From: Actinomycetota bacterium | Lineage (GTDB): Bacteria > Actinomycetota > Thermoleophilia > Solirubrobacterales > 70-9 | DNA length: 64,000 nt | Assembly: GCA_018268415.1 (NCBI GenBank) | Contig: JAFDWO010000134.1 | Span: forward strand, 21,679 to 85,678 | Reading direction: 5' to 3' | Shown: piece after piece, positions 40,684-49,424 of the stretch | Position numbering within the stretch: the first letter of the stretch is position 1 | How the letters are laid out: the number at the start of each line of letters is the position of its first letter | Made by a program: the position numbers and the translations under genes | Notes under the pieces: generated by a model | What the model was told of the DNA's origin: nothing | What the model saw: the letters and a program-made list of their open reading frames with translations, nothing else | Database searches by the model: none

Positions 40684-42237
40684 CTATTTGGCGAAGCCGA
40701 CTTCTTCGAGGTTGTAGAGATCCACCGAGTTGACCTTGAAGCCACTCACCTTCGTCGAGGCGACGGAGGTGGCCGGCGCGTAGAACAACACGATCAGGTC
40801 GTTGCGTTCGAACACCAGCTGCTGGATCTCGTGGTACAGCCGTTCGCGCTCCCGGGGGTCGACCTCCTGCGCCGCCTTGGCGACGAGCGCGCCGATTTCC
40901 TTCGAATCGGCGGCTCCCGTCCAGAAGCCGTCGGTCGAGGGGTAGAAGCCGGCCTGTTCGACCGGATCGTGCAGCAGTGAGTAGAAGTTCGTCAGCGAGG
41001 TGTCGAATTCCCCGGCTTCGTCCTGTTCGTACAGGGTCCCGGCTTCCAACGGTTTGATCGTCACCGTGAAGCCGACCGCCTGCAGCTCCTGCTGGATCAC
41101 CTGCGCCGCCGCGTTGGCGTTTTCTTCACCGACTTCGATGGTCAGTTCGATGTCCGGCGATTCGCCGGAGGCGGCGACCGCTTCGGCGAGCAGCGCCTTG
41201 GCCTTGGCGGCATCCTGCACCGGCGGCTTGATGTGCTTTGCGTAGAGCATCGTCGGCGGGAAGAATGACGCTCCGGGCCGGCCGTACCCTTTGAACGCGG
41301 CCTGGGTGATTTCGTCCCGGTTCAGCGCGAGGTTCACCGCTTCGCGGCCGCGCGGATCCTTGAAGAGGGGTTTGCGGGCGTTCAGCAGCAGGGTCCCCAT
41401 TTCGTTGTCTTCGGCGAACACCAGGCTCAGGCCGGGGGTGACTTCGAGCTGGTTCAACAGCGCTACCGGTGGTTTGGAGATGATTTCGAGCTGTTCGGCT
41501 TTCAGCTGCGAGACCCGGCTGTTGTCGTTGGGAGACGGGAAGTAGACGACCTTTTCCAGCAGCGGCAGCCCCTTCTTCCAGTAGTAAGGGTTGCGTTCCA
41601 GGGTGATCGAGGACCCGTGCTTCCAGGAGGTGACCTGGAACGGTCCGGTTCCCATCGGCTGCTGGCCGAACTGCGCTTCGGTCTTGCCACCGAAGTCCTT
41701 CGGCATGATGCCCGCCGGGAACAGGGCGAGAACCGCCGGCAGGGTCGGGGCGGGCGAGTCGGTCTTGATCACGACGGTGGAGGGTCCCTTGGCCGTGACC
41801 GAGGTGATCTGTTCGTAGAGCGTTCCCCAGGTCACGCTCTTCTCCGCGGCTTCGATGCTGAACACCACGTCGGCAGGCGTCAGGGGCTTGCCGTCCGAGA
41901 ACTTGACGTCGGGACGCAGGTGGAAGGTCCATTCGGTGAGGTCCGGGGATTTCTTGTAGCTGCTCACCAGGAGCGGCCGGATCCGGTCTTCGCTGTCGAA
42001 CACGAACAGCCCCTGGAGGACCTGGGCGAGGATGTTGATTTCCGGCCGCTGGATTGCCCGGCCGGGGACGAAGGAGAGGACTTCGGCTTCCGGGGCGAGG
42101 TTGAGGGTCCCGCCCTTCTGCGCCGGGCCGGTGGGCGCCGTTTCGGCAGTCGCGCCGCACCCGGCGACGAGGAGCGCTGCCGCGACCAGGCCCGTCGCCG
42201 CCAGGGCCGACCTCAGCACCGACTTAGAGCTGCTCAC
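40684..42237 (-). CDS. extracellular solute-binding lipoprotein, family 5 (dipeptide type)
   Basis: A 517-residue lipoprotein. The signal peptide ends in the lipobox LLVAGC with Cys27; the mature part starts with GATAETAP. The family-5 pattern is clear (WTFHLRPDVKFSDGKPLTPADVVFS, MGTGPFQVTSWKHGSSITLERNPYYW, and LFKDPRGREAVNLALNRDEI). It is probably the partner of the DppBCDF transporter at 30-34 kb, which has no binding-protein gene of its own. Codon choice differs from neighbours (more GAA and AAA), as expected of a highly expressed protein. The start is GTG 42237 with GGAGGAGAGA upstream, overlapping the ADH-like gene by 14 bases. Confidence 0.92.
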   Translation of the reverse strand: MSSSKSVLRSALAATGLVAAALLVAGCGATAETAPTGPAQKGGTLNLAPEAEVLSFVPGRAIQRPEINILAQVLQGLFVFDSEDRIRPLLVSSYKKSPDLTEWTFHLRPDVKFSDGKPLTPADVVFSIEAAEKSVTWGTLYEQITSVTAKGPSTVVIKTDSPAPTLPAVLALFPAGIMPKDFGGKTEAQFGQQPMGTGPFQVTSWKHGSSITLERNPYYWKKGLPLLEKVVYFPSPNDNSRVSQLKAEQLEIISKPPVALLNQLEVTPGLSLVFAEDNEMGTLLLNARKPLFKDPRGREAVNLALNRDEITQAAFKGYGRPGASFFPPTMLYAKHIKPPVQDAAKAKALLAEAVAASGESPDIELTIEVGEENANAAAQVIQQELQAVGFTVTIKPLEAGTLYEQDEAGEFDTSLTNFYSLLHDPVEQAGFYPSTDGFWTGAADSKEIGALVAKAAQEVDPRERERLYHEIQQLVFERNDLIVLFYAPATSVASTKVSGFKVNSVDLYNLEEVGFAK

Positions 42238-43450
42238 TCTCTCCTCCTTCGATCGTTGACCTTGGACCGGGCGGGCGCGATTCGATGGCCAGCGCCCGAG
42301 AGTAGGCGGCGCGCACCTCGGCCGCCGACCAGGGGGCCGGCGCGCGGGTGATGAAGAAGTCGTCGAGGGCCGGCGCCGCCAAGTCGTCGAGGTCGTCCGC
42401 GGTCACCCCGATCGCCGCCAGGACCGGGAAGCGGATGCGGGCCAGCAGGTCACGGACCGCGGCGGCGGCGCGCGACGCGCCCTCCGCCGCGCCGTCGGCG
42501 GGCGCGCCCATCGCGTCGGCGATCCGCTCGAGCTGCGCCGGCACGTGGCCCTCCTCCCGTTCCAGCGTCTCCGCCAGCACCAGCCCGACCGTGAGGCCGT
42601 GCGGTGCCTTGAACCGACCGCCGAGCGCCTGCGCGAGGGAGTGCTCGGCGCTGCAGTCGGAGAGGTTCATCGTCAGGCCCGCCATCAGACTGGCGCAGGC
42701 CATGTCCCGCCGCGCCTCCCGGTCGCCGCCATCGGCGCAGACGAGCGGCAGGGCGCGCGCGCCGATCCGGATCGCCTCCAGGGCGATGGCGTCACCGATC
42801 GGGGTCCGGGTCGAGGCGATCATCCCCGCCATCGCCTGGGCCAGGGCGTCGATGCCGGTGTAGGCGGTGATGCTCGCGGGCAGCGAGTAGGTCAGCACGG
42901 GGTCGACGAGGGCGTGGGACGCGCGCAGGTCGGGGTCGGCGATCCCGGCCTTGCGCCCGGTGGCCGAGTCGGTGAGCACGGCCCCGCCCGATACCTCCGA
43001 GCCGGTCCCCGCGGTGGTCGGCACGGCAACGAGCGGCAGGTCCGGAGGCGGGACGACCAGCTCGCCCGACGTGACCGCGGTGCAGGGACGGCCGAGCTGC
43101 GCGCACAGTCGCGCCGCCTTGGCGGTGTCCATCGCCGAGCCGCCGCCGATCGCGACGACGATCCCGGCGCCGGAGCGGGCGAGCGCGGCGGCCGCCTCGT
43201 CGACCTGCAGGTCGGTCGGCTCCCCCGGCGCCTTGCGGTACCGGGTGACCTCGACGCCCGCCCGGGCGAGACAGGCGACCGCCTCGGCGGCCGGCGGGTT
43301 GAGCGCCTCGAGCCCCTCGTCGATCACGACCAGGGCGGCGTCGGCACCCGCGTCGGCGACAAGCGCCGGGAGGTCGCCGGCGACGCCCTCGCCGAAGCGG
43401 ATCCGCACCGGCAGGTGGTTTACGAACCGGGTCGCCTCAGAAGTGCTCAT
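42224..43450 (-). CDS. iron-containing-alcohol-dehydrogenase-family protein with altered metal site
   Basis: A 408-residue group III alcohol-dehydrogenase-fold protein. The NAD motif GGGSAMDTAK and TTAGTGSEVSGGAVL are intact. Of the four metal ligands known from FucO (Asp196, His200, His263, His277), Asp and the last His (PHG) are kept, but GIDALAQAM has Gln for His200 and HSLAQALGG has Gln for His263. It may bind metal differently or not at all. In this operon a hydroxyl of a gamma-glutamylated amino alcohol would be a logical substrate (inference). ATG 43450 overlaps the ligase stop by 14 bases. Confidence 0.86.
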   Translation of the reverse strand: MSTSEATRFVNHLPVRIRFGEGVAGDLPALVADAGADAALVVIDEGLEALNPPAAEAVACLARAGVEVTRYRKAPGEPTDLQVDEAAAALARSGAGIVVAIGGGSAMDTAKAARLCAQLGRPCTAVTSGELVVPPPDLPLVAVPTTAGTGSEVSGGAVLTDSATGRKAGIADPDLRASHALVDPVLTYSLPASITAYTGIDALAQAMAGMIASTRTPIGDAIALEAIRIGARALPLVCADGGDREARRDMACASLMAGLTMNLSDCSAEHSLAQALGGRFKAPHGLTVGLVLAETLEREEGHVPAQLERIADAMGAPADGAAEGASRAAAAVRDLLARIRFPVLAAIGVTADDLDDLAAPALDDFFITRAPAPWSAAEVRAAYSRALAIESRPPGPRSTIEGGESEQL

Positions 43451-44813
43451 ATCCTCGCCGTCGCTCCCAGTCGGTCACCGTCGTGTTGTAGGACTCCAGC
43501 TCGACCTCCGCGGCCCGCGCGTAGTGCCCGACCACGTCGGCGCCGAAGGCTTCCTCCGCAACCCGGCTCGCGGCGAAGAGGCCCCGGGCCCGCCCCAGAT
43601 CGGTCGGCAGGTGGCGCGGCGCCGAAGCGTACGCGTTGCCCTCCAGAGCGTCTTCGAGTTGCAGTTCGTTTTCCACCCCGTACAGGCCCGCGGCGATCAC
43701 CGCGGAGAGCGCGAGGTAAGGGTTCACGTCCCCGCCGGGGACCCGGTGCTCGAAGCGCAGCGAGTCCCCCGCGCCCACCACCCGCACCGCGCAGGTGCGG
43801 TTGTCCCGACCCCAGGCGATCGCCGTCGGCGCGAACGAGTGACCGGCGAAGCGCTTGTAGGAATTGACGTTGGGGGCGAAGAGGAGGGCCAGCTCCTCCA
43901 TGCAGGCCAACTGTCCCGCCAGGAACATCTTGAAGGTGTCCTCCGCACGGGCGAACAGCGGCCCCTCCGAATCGGCGAGCGAGAAGTGGACGTGGCAGGA
44001 GTTGCCCTCCCGCTCGTCCCATTTCGCCATGAAGGTGGCCGCCACTTCCTCCTGCAGGGCGATCTCCTTGACCCCCTGCTTGAAGATGACGTGGGAGTCC
44101 GCGGTCGCCAACGGCTCGTCGTGCCGGAAGTTGACCTCGAACTGGCCGAGGTTCGCCTCCCCCTTCGCCGACTCCACCGCCAGCCCGGAGTCGTACATCT
44201 CGTCGACCACGCGGTCGATCAGGCTCCCGGCCTGGCGGATCGCGAGGAGCGAGTAGTCGCCGTTGAAGTGGTTGGCGGGGGTGAGGTCACGGTAATCCCG
44301 CGCCCGCGCCCCGGCGTAGGTTTCGCGATGGACGATGAACTCGAGCTCGGTGGCGGCCCGCGCGGTCCAGCCGCGCTCGGCGAGCCGCTCGAGCTGACGG
44401 CGGAGGATCCGTCGCGGCGAGACGGTGACGTCACTGCCGTCGCCCCAGACCGCGTCGGCGAGGCAGATCGCCGTGCGGGGGCGCCAGGCGGCGCGGCGCA
44501 GCGAGGACAGATCGGGGATCAGGTGGAAGTCGCCGTGGCCGCTGCTCCAGGCCGAGGTCGACAGGCCCACCTGCGGCTGCATCTCGACATCGACGCTCAG
44601 CAGGTAGCTGCAGGCGCCCGCGCCGTGGTCGAGAACGTCGGTGACGAAATAATCGGCCCCGAGCTGCTTGCCCTGCAGCCGGCCCTGCATGTCGACGAAG
44701 CCGAGCAGGACCGCGGTGATCTCGCCCGCGGCAACCTGCCGCGACAGGGCCTCGAGCTCCAGCCTCCCCCGGGGACCCCCGGGGCGAGATGAATCAATGG
44801 CAGTCTCTCTCAC
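43437..44813 (-). CDS. glutamine-synthetase-like gamma-glutamyl(poly)amine ligase (PuuA-like)
   Basis: A 458-residue GS-fold ligase, full length for PuuA-type enzymes. Features are VLLGFVDMQGRLQGKQL, the ATELEFIVHRE metal segment, AKGEANLGQFEVNF, NSCHVHFSL, NSYKRFAGHSFAPT and RVPGGDVNPYLALSAV. It probably joins glutamate to an imported amine. The start is GTG 44813; a TATAAG element lies about 9 bases upstream, so the mRNA may be nearly leaderless, and operator O3 overlaps it. It is first of the operon ligase, ADH-like, binding protein, PuuD-like, ligase. Confidence 0.9.
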   Translation of the reverse strand: MRETAIDSSRPGGPRGRLELEALSRQVAAGEITAVLLGFVDMQGRLQGKQLGADYFVTDVLDHGAGACSYLLSVDVEMQPQVGLSTSAWSSGHGDFHLIPDLSSLRRAAWRPRTAICLADAVWGDGSDVTVSPRRILRRQLERLAERGWTARAATELEFIVHRETYAGARARDYRDLTPANHFNGDYSLLAIRQAGSLIDRVVDEMYDSGLAVESAKGEANLGQFEVNFRHDEPLATADSHVIFKQGVKEIALQEEVAATFMAKWDEREGNSCHVHFSLADSEGPLFARAEDTFKMFLAGQLACMEELALLFAPNVNSYKRFAGHSFAPTAIAWGRDNRTCAVRVVGAGDSLRFEHRVPGGDVNPYLALSAVIAAGLYGVENELQLEDALEGNAYASAPRHLPTDLGRARGLFAASRVAEEAFGADVVGHYARAAEVELESYNTTVTDWERRRGYEHF

Positions 44814-44816
44814 CTC

Positions 44817-44836
44817 AAAGGACTTATATCAGGTCC
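44817..44836. promoter_or_regulatory. shared operator O3 (ligase operon promoter)
   Basis: AAAGGACT-TATATCA-GGTCC, the same 7-base spacing and half-sites as O1 and O2 with one change. It overlaps the presumed -10 element of the ligase operon, so binding would repress. Confidence 0.65.
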
Positions 44837-44958
44837 ATATGGTTCCGGGACCGGGCGCTTACGACAGCCGTTGCTGCTTCGATGTCGAGAAGCGTCGGTC
44901 GGCTCCGCTCACAGAGTGAAGGGCCACGACAGGCGGGCCCAGGACGAAGGAGACGAAA

Positions 44959-45369
44959 ATGCCGAAGTTCCTGCTTCTCAAGTACTACCGCGGCGGGCCG
45001 GAGTCACCCCACCCCTTCCCCCCGATGGACCAGTGGGCGCCGGAGGACGTGGACGCGCACATGGCCTTCCAGAACCATGTCAGCGAGCTGCTCGAGGAGA
45101 ACGGCGAGTACGTCGACGCGCGGGCGCTGACGGCGGAGCGGACCTGGGTGCGTTACGGCGGCCCGGACGCCGCCCCGGTCACCACCGACGGCCCGCACCC
45201 GGAGACCAGCGACCTGATCGCCGGCTGGTGGATGATCGACGTCGAGTCCCGCGAGCGGGCGCTCGAGATCGCCGCCTACGCCTCCTCCGAGCCCGGCCCC
45301 GGCGGGAAGCCGATGTACGAGTGGATCGACGTCCGGGAGGTCATGTGGGAGCGGCCCACGGACGACTGA
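44959..45369 (+). CDS. YCII-domain (DGPF) protein
   Basis: A 136-residue protein of the YCII/DGPF family: KFLLLKYYRGGPE at the start, the DGPHPETSDLIAGWWMIDV motif and a final EVMWERP. These ferredoxin-like-fold proteins are typically encoded next to ECF sigma factors, as here. Their biochemical role is not settled. GGAGACGAAA precedes ATG 44959. It is divergent from the ligase operon and 8 bases upstream of the sigma-factor gene. Confidence 0.88.
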   Translation: MPKFLLLKYYRGGPESPHPFPPMDQWAPEDVDAHMAFQNHVSELLEENGEYVDARALTAERTWVRYGGPDAAPVTTDGPHPETSDLIAGWWMIDVESRERALEIAAYASSEPGPGGKPMYEWIDVREVMWERPTDD

Positions 45370-45377
45370 GCGCACCG

Positions 45378-46574
45378 GTGAGCAGCGGGCCGACGTACGG
45401 GCTGGACGAGGGCGCCCTGCGCGCCCTCGTCCCGCGGGTGCTCGCGGGCCTGGTCCGGCGGGGCGAGGACTTCGACGCCGCCGAGGACGCGCTGCAGGAG
45501 GCGCTCCTCGAGGCGCTCCGGGCCTGGCCCGAGCACCCGCCGCGCGATCCGCAGGCGTGGCTGGCGACGGTCGCGACCCGGCGCCTCGTCGATGCCCGTC
45601 GCAGCGAGGCCGCGCGGCAGCGCCGCGAGGAGGTGACGTACGCCGAACCGGTGCCGGCCGTCACCGAAGAGGGCGACGACACCCTCTTCCTGCTCTTCTG
45701 CTGCTGCCATCCCGACCTCGCGCCCGCCTCCCAGGTGGCGTTGACGCTGCGCGCCGTCGGCGGCCTCACCACGCGGGAGATCGCCGACGCCTTCTACGTG
45801 CCGGAGGCGACGATGGCCCAACGGATCAGCCGCGCCAAGCGCACGCTCCGCGGGCGCCGCCTGGATCAGCCCGGCGACCTCGCCGTGGTGCTGCGGGTGC
45901 TCTACCTCGTCTACACCGCGGGCCACGCGGGCCGGGTGGACCTGGCGGGCGAGGCGATCCGGCTCACCCGCCGGCTCAACCTCGCCACGGCGGAGCCGGA
46001 GGCGCGCGGGCTGCTGGCGCTGATGCTCCTCAACCACGCCCGCCTGCCGGCGCGCCTCGACTCCAAGGGCCGGATCGTGACGCTCGACCGGCAGGACCGC
46101 AGCCTCTGGGACACCGGCGAGATCGCCGCAGGCGTGCGCGTCCTGCAGTCGGCGCTGGCCGCGCAGACCGACGAGCAGCCCCCTGGCCGCTATCAGGTGG
46201 AGGCGGCGATCGCCGCCCTGCACGACGACGCGCCGCGCCCGGAGGAGACCGATTGGCCGCAGATCCTCGCCTGGTACGACGACCTCGTCGCCCTCACCGA
46301 CGACCCCGCCCGGCGCGACCCCGCTGCCGTCCTCGGCCGCGCTGTGGCGGTCGGCCACGTCCACGGCCCGGACGCCGGGCTGCGCGAGACCGAGCAGCTG
46401 CGCGAGCTCCTCGGCGACCGCCACCGCTGGCACGCCGTCCGCGCCCACCTCCAGGAGCTCGGCGGCGACCTCCCCGCCGCCGCCACCTCCTACGCCGAGG
46501 CCGCCCGCCGCACCGCGAACGTCGCCGAGCGCGACCACCTGATCCGCCAGGCCGCCCGGGTGCGGGCGGGGTAG
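45378..46574 (+). CDS. ECF sigma factor with C-terminal extension (ECF42-like)
   Basis: A 398-residue sigma factor. Region 2 is near residues 20-75 (DAAEDALQEALLEALRAWP), region 4 near 120-175 (LTLRAVGGLTTREIADAFYVPEATMAQRISRAKR), and a long helical extension with repeat-like segments (QVEAAIAALHDDAP ... AVALGHVHGPDAG-type) occupies the rest. ECF sigmas with such an extension, encoded beside YCII/DGPF proteins and lacking an anti-sigma factor, are the ECF42 group, in which the extension regulates activity. GTG 45378 is used. Its 3' end overlaps the convergent FG-GAP gene by 85 bases. Confidence 0.9.
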   Translation: MSSGPTYGLDEGALRALVPRVLAGLVRRGEDFDAAEDALQEALLEALRAWPEHPPRDPQAWLATVATRRLVDARRSEAARQRREEVTYAEPVPAVTEEGDDTLFLLFCCCHPDLAPASQVALTLRAVGGLTTREIADAFYVPEATMAQRISRAKRTLRGRRLDQPGDLAVVLRVLYLVYTAGHAGRVDLAGEAIRLTRRLNLATAEPEARGLLALMLLNHARLPARLDSKGRIVTLDRQDRSLWDTGEIAAGVRVLQSALAAQTDEQPPGRYQVEAAIAALHDDAPRPEETDWPQILAWYDDLVALTDDPARRDPAAVLGRAVAVGHVHGPDAGLRETEQLRELLGDRHRWHAVRAHLQELGGDLPAAATSYAEAARRTANVAERDHLIRQAARVRAG

Positions 46575-48430
46575 GGACGGCGACCGAAGCGGGGGTAGGA
46601 GCAGCGCCTTGCGCAGGGCTTGATCGCGAAGGTGACGCGGGGGGAGGCGGTCGGGTGGTTGCGGATCGTGGGGGCGAGGAGGGCCGCGGCGGTGTGGGCG
46701 GTGGCGTTGGCCTGCCTGGAGAGGCTCGCGGCGCGGCGCAGGAGCTCCGCCCGGGACGGGGCGTGGGTGTTGGGGCGGCGGAATTGGCTCGCGTCGGTGG
46801 CTTCTTTCAGCTTCCGCATGATGTTGGAGATCGCCTGCATCATCTGGTTGTAGCGCTCGGTCGCCTGCTGGAGCTGTTGGGACTCGCGCGCTTCGAGCTC
46901 GCTCATCAGGTCGAGGGCCTGTTTGTCGACTTCTTTGGCGGTCGCCGCGATCGCGGCTTCCTTGACCCCGGCCGCTTCCAACGCCCGCGCGGCGGCGGGG
47001 TCGACGGGGATCCGCACGGTGGCCGAGGCGCCGGCGATGTAGGCGGCCAACGGCGGCAGCTGGATGGTCGTGACCGCTCCCTTCTGCCCGGATCGGGAGG
47101 CGATCGCCATCGCGGCGGAGATGTCGACCACCGAGCCCGGGGTGCCGCGCACCGCGATCGGGATCCCGTAGAGGTAGGAATCGAGCCTGCTTTCGAGGCC
47201 CGCGACGGTCGGCCCGTCGGGCCCACCCGCCTGCCTGGAGACCTGGGAGGAAGCGGCCGCCCTCGCCATCTGCGCCCCGAGGTCGGCCCTTTCGAGCGCC
47301 TTTTGGAGCGCCCGCGAGATCTTGCCGCCCGCCCCGGGTATGCCGAGCGACTTCCCGGGGACGCCGACCACGGTGATCGTGCCCTTGGTGGACCCCGCCG
47401 GGGCCGCCGCCGCCGGTGCGGGCGGGGCCGGCCCGGCGGTCCGGTTGAGGAAGACGCTCAGGACGTCCGCCTGGTCGCTCGTCGCGACCAGGTCGGGACG
47501 CCCGTCGCCGTCGAGATCGGCGGCGGCGACGCCCGCGGCCCCGGCGGGCAACCCGATCGGTGAGCTCGGGTCCGGCGCGTAGCCGCCGCCCGCCTGGCGC
47601 AGCAGCACCACCATGGTGTTCGAGCCGTGGTTGGTCACCGCCAGGTCGGTGCGCCCGTCGCCGTCGAAGTCGGCCGCGGCGATGCCGGTGGCTCCTTCCC
47701 CGGTCGCCGCCGGCGAGGCGGGGTCGGTGACGAAGCCCGCGCCGCCCGCGTTCAGCAGCAGCGAGACGTTGCCGGAGCCGTAGTTGGCGACCGCGAGATC
47801 GGGGAGGCCATCGCCGTTCAGATCGCGGGCGACGATGCCTGACGGATGGGAGCCGACCGCGATCGGCGCGCCCTGGACGGCAAATCCGCCCAGCGCCTGC
47901 CGCAACAGCACCGTTACCGAGTCGCCACCGAAGTTCGTCACCGCCAGGTCGGGCCGCCCGTCGCCGTTGAAGTCGGCGACCGCGATCGCGCGCGGATTGA
48001 CCCCGGTCGGCGCCGTGCCTTCGAGTTCGAAGCCGGCGACCGGACGGCGCAGCAGGACGCTCACGCCGCCCGCGTTGTAGTCGGGAACCAGGAGATCGGG
48101 ACGCCCGTCGCCGTTCACGTCGGCCGCCGCGATCGCCCCCGCCCCGGGTGCCGACGGGGGCGCCGCTTCCGCGCTCCAGCCGCCGCCAGGTTTGCCGAGC
48201 AGCACCGTGACCGACTGGGAGACGTAGTTCGACACGGCGATGTCGGGGCGCCCGTCGCCGTTGAAGTCGGCCACCGCCGCCCCGCTCGGCCCGCTCCCGG
48301 TCGCGAGCGGCGACCCGGCTGCCGCGGCGAACGCGCCCGCCCCGTTGCCGAGGAACAGCGAGAGGTCACTGCTGGTCCCGTTCACCGCGCCGACGTCGGC
48401 CCGCCCGTCACCGTCGAGGTCCTGCGCCAA
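46490..48430 (-). CDS. secreted FG-GAP/VCBS repeat protein
   Basis: About seven FG-GAP repeats fill the first 330 residues, each with a calcium-binding loop such as DFNGDGRPDIAV or DLDGDGRPDLVAT, as in integrin-alpha-like beta-propellers. A basic C-terminal region follows, with a helical stretch (EVDKQALDLMSELEARESQQ). The listed start is TTG 48430, but the frame stays open to 48590 and encodes a signal-peptide-like sequence (CCALLVGACLAVGWGAGSADA); no ATG, GTG or TTG lies there, only CTG 48577, so the true start is uncertain. The last 28 codons are antisense to the sigma-factor gene and look unnatural; a frameshift near the 3' end is possible. Confidence 0.72.
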   Translation of the reverse strand: MAQDLDGDGRADVGAVNGTSSDLSLFLGNGAGAFAAAAGSPLATGSGPSGAAVADFNGDGRPDIAVSNYVSQSVTVLLGKPGGGWSAEAAPPSAPGAGAIAAADVNGDGRPDLLVPDYNAGGVSVLLRRPVAGFELEGTAPTGVNPRAIAVADFNGDGRPDLAVTNFGGDSVTVLLRQALGGFAVQGAPIAVGSHPSGIVARDLNGDGLPDLAVANYGSGNVSLLLNAGGAGFVTDPASPAATGEGATGIAAADFDGDGRTDLAVTNHGSNTMVVLLRQAGGGYAPDPSSPIGLPAGAAGVAAADLDGDGRPDLVATSDQADVLSVFLNRTAGPAPPAPAAAAPAGSTKGTITVVGVPGKSLGIPGAGGKISRALQKALERADLGAQMARAAASSQVSRQAGGPDGPTVAGLESRLDSYLYGIPIAVRGTPGSVVDISAAMAIASRSGQKGAVTTIQLPPLAAYIAGASATVRIPVDPAAARALEAAGVKEAAIAATAKEVDKQALDLMSELEARESQQLQQATERYNQMMQAISNIMRKLKEATDASQFRRPNTHAPSRAELLRRAASLSRQANATAHTAAALLAPTIRNHPTASPRVTFAIKPCARRCSYPRFGRRPYPARTRAAWRIRWSRSATFAVRRAASA

Positions 48431-48728
48431 CGCCCCATACGGCTGAGCGCCGACCGGCAGGGGCGAGCCTGGCGCGGGACCGAACGCCGCGTCGGCCGAC
48501 CCGGCTCCCCAGCCGACCGCGAGGCACGCGCCGACGAGGAGGGCACAACATCTATCGGTTATCGCGACTCTCCCCAGAGTGGTACGAGCCTAGATGATCG
48601 GTTCCGCGAGGTGAAGGGCGGGAGACCGGGCGGGACGGGCGGGACGGGCGAGGGATGAGGCGTCTCAAGCTGGCGCCCGGTCAGATCCACGGCCCCCTCA
48701 AGCTGACGCCCCATGGCGGAAAGGGATG

Positions 48729-48780
48729 CGGCCGTCTCGTCCACGGCCCGGGCAGGCTGTGGCCGTGGCCGAGACGGCCG
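48729..48780. repeat. GGCCGTCTCG hairpin (M2, R6)
   Basis: Arms CGGCCGTCTCGTCCACGGCC (48729-48748) and 48761-48780 with one mismatch and a 12-nt loop; related to 23840-23887. Confidence 0.8.
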
Positions 48781-49013
48781 AGGGTGCGGGGAGCGGGCGG
48801 GGGGACGCACGGAGGGCCCCCGGGGGTGGTGCGGGCGGGTGAGGCGGATCCCTCACGGGTCTCCCACGGATCCCCCCGATCCCGATCCCGGGGCCGGAGG
48901 GTGCGACCGATCCGTCACGGGACCGTCACCGAAGGGGGACCCCGTCACGAAGACGTCGGGAACGTCACCCTTCCCTCCCACCCTTCGCCATTACTCAAGG
49001 ATCTCCGTGTTTG

Positions 49014-49038
49014 GTTTTGGTTGCTCAGCAACCAAAAC
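49014..49038. repeat. cassette-1 palindrome (R6)
   Basis: GTTTTGGTTGCT, central C, and the perfect 12-bp complement. It has the same cassette and nearly the same flanks as 24107-24133, 25 kb away. Confidence 0.85.
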
Positions 49039-49424
49039 TCGACGCGCGTCCCACGGACCCCCCGATCCCGGCCTCCGGGGGCCGGAAGGTGCGACCGTTC
49101 CGTGATGGGACCGTCACGGAGGAGGGATCTGGTCACGGAGATGTCGGGAAGGTCGCGAGTGTGACGGGACCCTCACCGGACCGGGGCCCCGTCACGAAGA
49201 CGTAGGGAACTCCACGCCTCCTCCCGTGTTGTCCAACGCTCACGGACGCGTTCCCGGGCCTTCTTTCCGGGCCCGAAAAGAGACCGAAGGGTCCCGGGAG
49301 GGTGACGTTCCCGGCATCCTCGTCACCGATCGGGGCCAGGTGTGGCCTCTCCCGCACGGACCCGTCACGGAGGTCCGACCTCCCCCCGTCCCTGCGTCTC
49401 CCCCCAGCCCTGTCCCGCCTCTTT

